Origin: Notolepis coatsorum
Taxonomy: Eukaryota > Chordata > Actinopteri > Aulopiformes > Paralepididae
Reading direction: 5' to 3'
DNA: 64,000 bases
NCBI GenBank assembly: GCA_963971535.1
Contig: OZ020589.1
Span: forward strand, 80,038,878-80,102,877
Positions 56,982 through 64,000 of this stretch are shown in pieces (the stretch's first letter is position 1; every line of letters begins with the position of its first letter). The position numbers were made by a program, and so were the translations under genes. The notes beneath the pieces were generated by a model. That model did no database searches and was not told the DNA's origin. It saw only the letters and a program-made list of their open reading frames with translations.

Positions 56982-58983
56982 CACATTCAGCGCCAGACCC
57001 GGGATAAGTCGGGTTAACTCGCCATCGCTTGAGTGCCAAACCCGAGAAAACGCAGGTTTTAATCGTTATTTCTTTTATTCGCTATATCCATTAATAATTC
57101 ATCCATCCAGCCTGATGTTATCATTGGGAATGGCTCTGAGATCGCAAACGGCCAATACCGCCGCCTAACGCCTTGCGGCCGGTATTGCACATCATTGGAA
57201 ACCCTCTGGCTTGGGCTGCACGTCGATCTAAGAAGTCCGGTCCAGGTTTTCTTTCTCGGGCATGAGTAACATTTATAACACATGGATTGGGGACACTCGA
57301 GCACCGCCGGTTCATGTGTTTTGGTGGATAACGTTGGACACACGATCGCAATCAGTATTTGGAATGGCGATCAGATAATTGGATTATTCTTTTTGCAGTA
57401 CATCATAGACGAGGTAAGGACTATATGTTATTAGGGCTGTTGCGGTAACCGCATCACCGCAATCCCGCGTTGTGTCAACTGTCGAGTCACCCGCGGATGC
57501 AGAACAGACGACCGCGTCAACCGTGGACTATAAAAAAAAAAGGGGTGTCATTTAATTTTAATTTAATTTTAATTTAATGACGAGGCGTCCATTTTCCAGT
57601 AGCATGATCTAACTTCACGTTTCCATACAGTTTACAACTCACAGATGAAATCAGGATTTATTTTCATATCCCGGACTCGAGCCCCCAATGTATACCTTTT
57701 CCTGTATTAATCTGAACCGTAATAGAGTACAGGGGAGCGTTCTAACACTCCCGGGCCGAAGTGCCGGTCATGTAACTTGCTCAATGTTATTTGACTAACG
57801 TTGCACGCAAATTAAGTGCTGCCTCTCTCTACCGACCCCGCTACACTCTGACTAACCCCTACGCTCACATCATTAACGTTATTATAGCTATTATGATCTG
57901 TAATGTCAACTGGATAACGTTAGCTTTGTTTGCAAACGTAAGTTAACGTTCGCTATCTATGACCTTAGCTATAGGCTAACGTTAGCTATCTATGACGTTA
58001 GCTAGCTATAACGTTAGTGTAGTCCCGAGTGTAGCGGGGGCGGCGGAGAGAGGCAGCACTTAGTTTCCCCCAATGATGAACAATGATGACACAAGTTGTG
58101 ATATTTAACTAGCTATGTATGTGCATTCACATTCACTAACGTTAAAATAGTGTTATATTAACGTTAAATGTTCGCTCAAATAACGTTAGTTTTAAGTAAG
58201 GAGAAGGACATATATCCCACAACGCATTGCTCTTAAAGGAGCAGGCAACACCCTACTACTTGTATCACATTTCAGAACGTTGAGGGACAAATGGATAGAT
58301 TATCAAACATGTTTAAAATAGTTTCCGGACTCCTACGACCTTAGAATTTTTTTCTAATCACGATCGCGGGTAAACTCGCATGTCTTAATAATAACAAATA
58401 TATATACAGGTATAAACAAAATTAATTTAGATTATTTTTTTTATAGAAGTGCAGTACCACCGCATCCCGCGGTGATTAGCCACACACACAACCGCGGTGA
58501 GAAAATGTCATACAGCCCTATATGTTATCAATCTTGCGTTGATCCGATGATTTTTTCCCCTCGTTCGCAGTGTCTAATGTACTGTGTAATGTATGTCATT
58601 GGTGGCGCTCGAAGCATAGAACCCCCCCCCCACCCTTTCGTGCATGCATGATGAAACATAATACCGATAATCTACCGTTGATTTCAGAATGATTCTTGAT
58701 CCAGGCGAGAAATGGCACGATTTATATTGAAATGCAGTAAAACGCTGTTTGCTGGAGTTTCCTGGGATTACACAGGATCACTCTAAAACTATATTCATAT
58801 TCACCACGGTTTTTCAGTTTTTTGCATGTTGACCGGAAGAAACTCACTGACAATTGTTATTAGATCCATAGCTATAATATTTAATATAGGTTTAGCACTG
58901 CAAACACCGGAATTTATCCCCATTGAACAGAGCGCTGGCACACAACGGCCCAACGCCCATAGCGACCTCTGGCGCTGAACCTG
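56982..58983. mobile_element. piggyBac-like element A2, inverted relative to A1
   Basis: TTAA at 56978-56981 and 58984-58987. The left end CACATTCAGCGCCAGACCCG and right end GACCTCTGGCGCTGAACCTG are inverted-repeat-like. It contains the hAT at 57432-58520. An internal pgtaagga-type donor (gaggtaaggac, 57412) and caaacggccaataccgccgc are shared with A1. No transposase recognised. Confidence 0.8.
57432..58520. mobile_element. hAT element (TAGGGCTGTTGCGGTAACCGC ends)
   Basis: TAGGGCTGTTGCGGTAACC and AATGTCATACAGCCCTA, perfect TSD TATGTTAT (57424-57431 and 58521-58528). The interior is dense in AACGTTA words (57860-58200). No transposase ORF. Confidence 0.92.
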
Positions 58984-58989
58984 TTAAGT

Positions 58990-59700
58990 GGTATTGGACA
59001 TTTAGTGGTATGGTATTTTAAGCGGCATGGTATATCAAGTGGTATGAAATACTTGATGTGGTATGGTATACTTTTTTTTAATCTACTTTTTTCTCCTTTT
59101 TTCTGTGATTTTTTTTTTTCCCCTACCCATCCCAATTTACCTCTCGTGCCAATTCTCCCTGTCCTGATCGTTGCTCGCATATGCCCCCCACTGGCCGGTT
59201 GTAGGGAGGATAGAAGCCTTGCATCACATGTCACCTCCGATACATGTGGAGGCAGCCTGTCACATCTTTTCACCTGCCAGCGCGGACTCTCATTTGGCGA
59301 GGAGTAACGTGTAGGAGGCTCACACTGCCCCCGCCATTTTCCCGACTTTGCTGTGCAGGCGCCCCAACCGACCTGTAGGAGTCGCTGTTCATAATGACCA
59401 GACTACCACCCTTCAACTTCCCACCGCTAACTCAATTGAGTTAGTATGACGGCCGGCCCAAGCCGGAGGCAACGCCGACAGCCGGATTCGAACCCGGTGT
59501 CTCTTGCGTTGGTGACGAGCACAATGTCCGCTGCGCCACCCAGCTGCCTGTGGTATGGTATACTTGAAGTGATATGGTATACCAGGTGGTATGAAATACT
59601 TGATGTGGTATGGTATACTTGAAGTGATATGGTATACCAGGTGGTATGATATACTTGATGTGGTATGGTATACTTGAAGTGATATGGTATACCTGAAGTT
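58990..59700 (+). repeat. TGGTATGGTATAC minisatellite, split by insertions
   Basis: Irregular repeats of gtggtatggtatacttgaag and gatatggtataccaggtggt at 58990-59073 and 59551-59699, continuing at 60773-60817 and 63857-63870. A SINE and two hATs interrupt it. Confidence 0.88.
59074..59550 (-). mobile_element. tRNA-derived SINE, about 480 bp (second copy)
   Basis: Minus-strand copy of the SINE at 9229-9710: ggtggcgcagcgg box A and gggttcgaatccgg box B (near 59485-59500 and 59525-59540), A-rich tail at the left. Flanking TGGTATGGTATACTT on both sides may be a duplication or just the minisatellite unit. Confidence 0.87.
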
Positions 59701-60772
59701 AGGGCTGGGCGATATGACGATATTATATAAATATCGGGTACAGTTCATTAACGATACACTTTTTAAACGTATCGTGGATATCGTGATGTTTTGCCCAAGA
59801 GGCTTGTGTTGCGTCAATCTGGTCCACACGTTGACACTTTTGAACAGCGCCGCCCCACACACACACTACTGCATCAAAAGTTACTACTTATGATAACAAA
59901 GGCATTCGTTTTGTGGCATTGACGTTATATAGTTACACTTTCAATAACATCAGCGTATTTACATAGCAACAACAGAGGTCGACCTAGATATAGCAAGCAT
60001 TAGCCGTTCATATCTCAGCCCGTGCTGACTCCGTTGTGCCCATTCTGCGGTCTGTTAATAACGTTTTCAATCAGACAGATGTATGGAAAGGCTTTTATTA
60101 TAACATCCGTTGCAGTAAAATCATTATGCCTCCAGTCGTTTAGTCATTCTGCAGAGCTAAAAGCTAAACGTCGACCGCGGCGAGCTACCGCTGCGATTGT
60201 TGTTTTCATTGAGCTCTCCAATGGCGGAAGTAAAAAATGTATACGCGCTTGCCGATTGGTGCTAAGAACAGCAGGGCGGGTGCAAGCGATGTGACGTAAT
60301 TGGCAGACGCGACTGTCAATCAAAATGATTCTGTTTGCCGACTGAATGAATATAAACGTTATTAACAGATGCAGCATAGGTACAATATACAGTACAGCTC
60401 AATACAACAACAGTCAACAGTGGACTGGAGGATGCAGACCAGAGAAAGACTTTCGTCTTGTTTACATCAGGGTCCCCCATTTTCAATTCATCATATTTCA
60501 TATCTAAATCATATAATATCTCATTGCTAAATATATGCAATATATAATCTAATAATCCAATAATCTAAATCTAATATATAATATAAAAATGCTAAATGCA
60601 TGGGTATTTTATTTTGTCTTTAATGTTAGCTTGCAAACTCAAATACTGTCTTGGTAAGCCTCATAATGAATTGTTTGGGGAAAAAAAGAAAAACATTGTG
60701 ATGCGTATCGTGTATCGCCGAAAGGTCAGAAAATATCGTGATATCATATTTAGGCCATATCGCCCAGCCCTA
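59700..60772. mobile_element. hAT element (TAGGGCTGGGCGATATG ends) with LINE-tail insertions
   Basis: TAGGGCTGGGCGATATGACG and GGCCATATCGCCCAGCCCTA, perfect TSD CCTGAAGT (59692-59699 and 60773-60780). Internal LINE tails at 60033-60082 (+) and 60345-60515 (-). 59875-60130 matches 49830-50100 in another hAT. Confidence 0.94.
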
Positions 60773-61017
60773 CCTGAAGTGGTATGGTATACTTCAGTGG
60801 TATGATATACTTGGAGATAGGGGTGTAACGGTACACAAAAAAAACAGTCCCCGGTGGGCGTGGGCCTGAATGCGCTGCAGATAGGAGACACGCAACGTCT
60901 CTTTCATTGAGCTGAAGTACGTGCCAGTAGTAACAACAGTAACAACAATGCATGACGTGTAGGGTTGAAAGCTGGTGAAAGCTGGCCAGCGGGGGATTGG
61001 GGAGGGGGGACTATCGT

Positions 61018-61638
61018 CAGTGTTTCCCACAGGATTTTCAGAGACTATGGGGGGTGAACCTCCGACCCTGTACATTTGAAAGTTAAATGCATCAATCTGG
61101 TGCACTTTGAGAGCAAAATAAAGAGGCTAGATCTATGATGAACTTTGTGCTCAAAACACAAAATCGACTAGACTAGTGCTTCCAATCCTCTCCTCGAAGC
61201 ACCCCAGTTCCATGTATTTGTTAAATTCCACCACCAGCACACCTGATTCGACTTAACTAGCCCTTTATTAGTTGAATCAGGTGTGCTGGTGGTGGAATTT
61301 AACAAATACATGGAACGGCTGGGGTGTCTCGAGGAGAGGTTTGAGAACCACTGGACTAGAGCATACATTTGAGCCATCAAAGAAATGAAGCAAAAGTGGT
61401 TACCTGTGTTGAACTGGTTTATTTTTTTAGAAAATATAAAAATATAGTGGATTACTATTACGACTACTACCACTGCCAATACTACTGATACATCCATATT
61501 GGCAAACTTATATTTAAAATAAATTGTAAAAAAAAAATAATAATAATAATTCGTAAATTTTTTTAATACACATTTTTTTTGGTTAATTATACAACTGTGG
61601 CGGGCCGCCACAGTCTAGGTAATTAATGGGAAACCCTG
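61018..61638. mobile_element. hAT-type element (CAGTGTTTCCCA ends)
   Basis: CAGTGTTTCCCACAGG and AATGGGAAACCCTG ends; CTATCGT on both sides (61011-61017 and 61639-61645). Nested foldback MITE at 61174-61353. Confidence 0.75.
61174..61353. mobile_element. 180-bp foldback hAT MITE
   Basis: Near-complete palindrome: ttgttaaattccaccaccag and its inverse, with outer arms cctctcctcgaagcacccc versus ggggtgtctcgaggagagg. TSD GACTAGAC/GACTAGAG (61166-61173 and 61354-61361), 7 of 8. End CAGTGGTTCTCAAACC on the minus strand. Confidence 0.85.
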
Positions 61639-61689
61639 CTATCGTTCTCGGGAACGGAACGGAACGGAACAGAGGCAACTGTTCCTAAT

Positions 61690-62530
61690 GAGAAAGCGCC
61701 CTCAGACTCAGCCTCTTCCCCCAGGCCATCAGAACACTGAACACTGATCTCTCCGCACGCTGCACGCACGCACACACGGCGCATGCACGCATGAACGTAG
61801 GGCTGGGCGATATGGCAAAAAATCATATCGCGATAACGATATGATAATGTTATCATATTTCTCGATATCGATAATTATCAAAATTGTTATAAGTATAATC
61901 TTTTTTTTTATTTATTTTTTTAATATAAACAACATATGTATGTTTATTTTGCAGCAATTCTTTGTCGTTGCCGCCATCTTTAGTGTTACATCCCTACTTC
62001 TCTGCTGGCTGTGGCTCCAGGGGAGTTGAACAGTTCTGGCTCAGCTAGTTTATTTTCGATCTTTTAGCGCTTTTTTGGTGGACAAACCACCGCACATGTG
62101 CACCGTGACTCGTGACTGGAGTCTAGCTCTGCTAGCACACATAGCCTACTGTGTACAGACGGTTTCAAACTGTACTATTTTAAATTAGAAAGCAAACAAA
62201 ATAAATGGACAAGAGAAAAATAAATCTCAATTTGGTCAGTATTGTCATTTGGACAAGCAAAGCCATTACTTTAAGTTGCAGGCAAGAAAGACAAGTCTGT
62301 CCACTGTCTCTGGTTTTAAAACTGCCCTGTTGCAGATTATTAAAAAAAAAGAAAAAAAAAAATTCTTTTCGATATTGATTATTAAAATATATCGATATTT
62401 ATCGTTATATCGCCTAGCCCTACATGAACGTCCATATTTCTTTGTACAATCAAGGCGGGCATGGCCACCTTAATTTCACTACATGTCTCGTGTATGTATG
62501 CGACTAATAAATCTCTTGAATCTTGATTAC
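61690..62530 (+). repeat. L2-type LINE 3' end, split by a hAT
   Basis: cctcttcccccaggccatca followed by gaacactgaacactgatctc matches the 3' coding end of the L2 copy at 12150-12190. After the hAT it continues to actaataaatctcttgaatc (62505-62525), the LINE tail. Coding remnant too short to translate usefully. Confidence 0.75.
61798..62422. mobile_element. hAT element (TAGGGCTGGGCGATATGGC ends) inside the L2 tail
   Basis: TAGGGCTGGGCGATATGGC and TTATATCGCCTAGCCCTA, perfect TSD CATGAACG (61790-61797 and 62423-62430). Internal gcagcaattctttgtcgttg is shared with 43420-43440. Confidence 0.94.
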
Positions 62531-62854
62531 TATTTCCTTTTTCATGCCAAGGAAAATATATCGTTTCATGTTTATCACACCTTGTTTGGCGAGGTGCCTT
62601 GCTGTGTATGAATGTCCGTTCTATATGCCATAAACTTTAATTAATTTGATCTCCGAGAGACGGCCCCTTCTCAATCTAGCACCAATTCCTCCTCACGCTC
62701 AGAGAGAGAGGGTGTGTGTGTGTGGGGGGGGGGGGGGGGGGGTGTGAGGGTGCTGAACTAACAACATCCGGCCCTTTTGCACAGTTTTATTTTGGCGGTG
62801 AACTTTGAATTAAGTTCTCCACGCAAAAACAAATGTTCAACGTTCCGTTAGTGT
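62531..62854. other. Interior of the 3-kb hAT, unassigned
   Basis: GT run and G-run of about 18 at 62712-62742; no ORF of note. Confidence 0.4.
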
Positions 62855-62858
62855 TTAA

Positions 62859-63761
62859 CACTTTGGATGCCACGCCCGAGATTTCTCGGGTTTCCCCCCC
62901 GCTGGTTGAATGCCCACTCACGAGAATTCTCTTTTTTTTATTTTTTTTTTATTAGCGATCTGAAATCATATTGCATCAAGCGAGCCTACCGTTGGATATT
63001 CCAGTCACCCCATGCTCTCGGATGTGAAAAAAGCGCTCCCTATCATCTCCCAGATGGTAAATCACCCTTTTGGAGTGGACTCAATGAAAGTGAATGGGTT
63101 AACGGATTTCTGACTCCACATTTTCCGTCTCACTGATGTAGCCGGGGTTACCAGAGTTCATTCTGGAGCCGCGCGGATCATGTGTTATACTGTATACACG
63201 ACACGTTGGATCAATACACGTGATCAGGAATTGGAATATACCATTTGGATACCATCTGATGTCAGGTAAGGAATCTATGTTATCAGTATTAGGATAATCA
63301 GACTCGTTTTCACAGAGATATAAGCGTTTCCACTATATGTGATATTGCTGTTTCACTGTAAAAGCGATCAGGAAATGAGAGCAGCGATTATCAGCGCGCG
63401 GCACGAACGTGCGTGCGCACACATATACTATCGATCATCTAGCGTTTATTTGAAAACGATTCATAAATAGGCCGACAAATGACAACATTCTGGAATATTC
63501 CAGTAAAAGACGATTATCATAGGCATGTGTGGTTTTTCCTCAAACGAGTGATTTTCAAAATGCTATCAAACTGAAATGAAGCGATAAAAAAAAAAATCTG
63601 CCTTGCCAATGTTGACTGGAAAATGAGTCTTTGATAAGCGACGGGCAGATTAGACACATAGCCATAATTTAAAACATAGATTAGGCGATATTAAGTTAAC
63701 ATTGAAGTGGATTTGGGCATTCAAGGGACTAATATGGAATTAACCTTGGGCAGTGAAAGTG
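62859..63761. mobile_element. piggyBac-like element C, about 900 bp
   Basis: TTAA at 62855-62858 and 63762-63765; ends CACTTTGGATGCCACGCC and TTGGGCAGTGAAAGTG. Interior shares tgatcaggaattggaata and ctgatgtcaggtaaggaatc with A-family internal sequence (inverted at 45090-45150). The ORF at 62867-63136 shows no transposase motif. Confidence 0.8.
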
Positions 63762-63856
63762 TTAAAGTAACGTTGTATTCGTTCGGTACACAGCGTGTAC
63801 GAAGGTCCCGTACCGAAACGGTTTGGAACGAATAAGTGTACCGTTACACACCACTA

Positions 63857-64000
63857 CTTGGAGGTGGTATTAAAGGAGCTCCCGTCTTATACGGAGCTAC
63901 TGAGCAATTTGATCCCGTAGATGGACTTGGCTGACGCGCCGTTCTAAATGTCTGATCTGATACCAAACAGTCCTTGTCCCAATGATACAATGCAGGCAGC
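63857..64000. other. Right edge of the window
   Basis: Last unit of the GGTAT minisatellite, then unassigned intron sequence. Confidence 0.4.

Larger units (their letters stand above)
60818..63856. mobile_element. 3-kb hAT shell (TAGGGGTGTAACGGTACAC ends)
   Basis: TAGGGGTGTAACGGTACAC and GTGTACCGTTACACACCACTA-type right end; flanks CTTGGAGA (60810-60817) and CTTGGAGG (63857-63864), 7 of 8. Carries four further insertions. No transposase. Confidence 0.85.
23412..64000 (+). other. gab1: Intron 1 of the GAB gene (incomplete, at least 40.6 kb)
   Basis: From the GTAAGT donor to the window end no exon continuing the PH domain was recognised in any frame. Everything identifiable here is repeat or transposon. 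A very long first intron is usual for vertebrate GAB1. Inference: depends on the exon call being a functional gene copy. Confidence 0.6.

Overview
This window reads as nuclear DNA of a teleost fish. The evidence is its repeat content (L2/Rex1-type LINEs, DIRS, Tc1, many hAT, piggyBac-like and PIF/Harbinger-type elements, tRNA-derived SINEs, dense CA, GAGAA and TA microsatellites), low gene density and spliced coding sequence. No bacterial operon, CRISPR array or organellar gene is present.

One host gene is recognisable. On the + strand at 23340-23411 lies the first coding exon of a GAB-family PH-domain docking protein, most likely gab1, ending in a GTAAGT splice donor. A CpG-bearing promoter/5'UTR interval precedes it (about 22380-23339). 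No continuation of the PH domain was found downstream, so 23412-64000 is best read as the start of a very long intron 1. Positions 1-22.4 kb are then upstream intergenic DNA.

Upstream region: an L2-type LINE reverse-transcriptase fragment (1-808); a hAT-like transposase start (1732); a dead DIRS tyrosine-recombinase end (2368-3185); a LINE with a long uninterrupted 698-residue ORF (3598-6296, minus); a decayed multi-exon pseudogene of an uncharacterised zinc-binding/CXC protein family (7962-10536, minus) split by a hAT MITE that itself carries a SINE; two LINE 3' ends abutting GAGAA arrays (10764-12741); a 17-bp minisatellite (13671-14303); another LINE (14690-16530, minus); a dead Tc1 element with a hAT insertion (16585-18852); a SINE; and a LINE inside a CA array (19803-21600).

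Intronic region: nested DNA transposons. Most hAT-type insertions can be delimited by an 8-bp target-site duplication, and the piggyBac-like ones by TTAA. Examples are a four-level nest at 24696-27830, a 4.9-kb hAT carrying an inverted pair of 951-bp TTAA elements and a solo LTR (31508-36412), a filled and an empty copy of one hAT (38051-39734 and 40863-41905), a long imperfect palindrome (45350-47105), a 3.5-kb hAT with a piggyBac-derived palindrome (52235-55711), and a minisatellite split by successive insertions (58990-63890). Several non-autonomous hATs keep only a BED-type zinc-finger exon. No intact host gene other than the GAB exon was found, and no clearly new functional system; the most unusual coding remnant is the CXC-family pseudogene, and the most unusual regulatory pattern is a CCAAT plus CACGTGAC pair recurring in unrelated elements.
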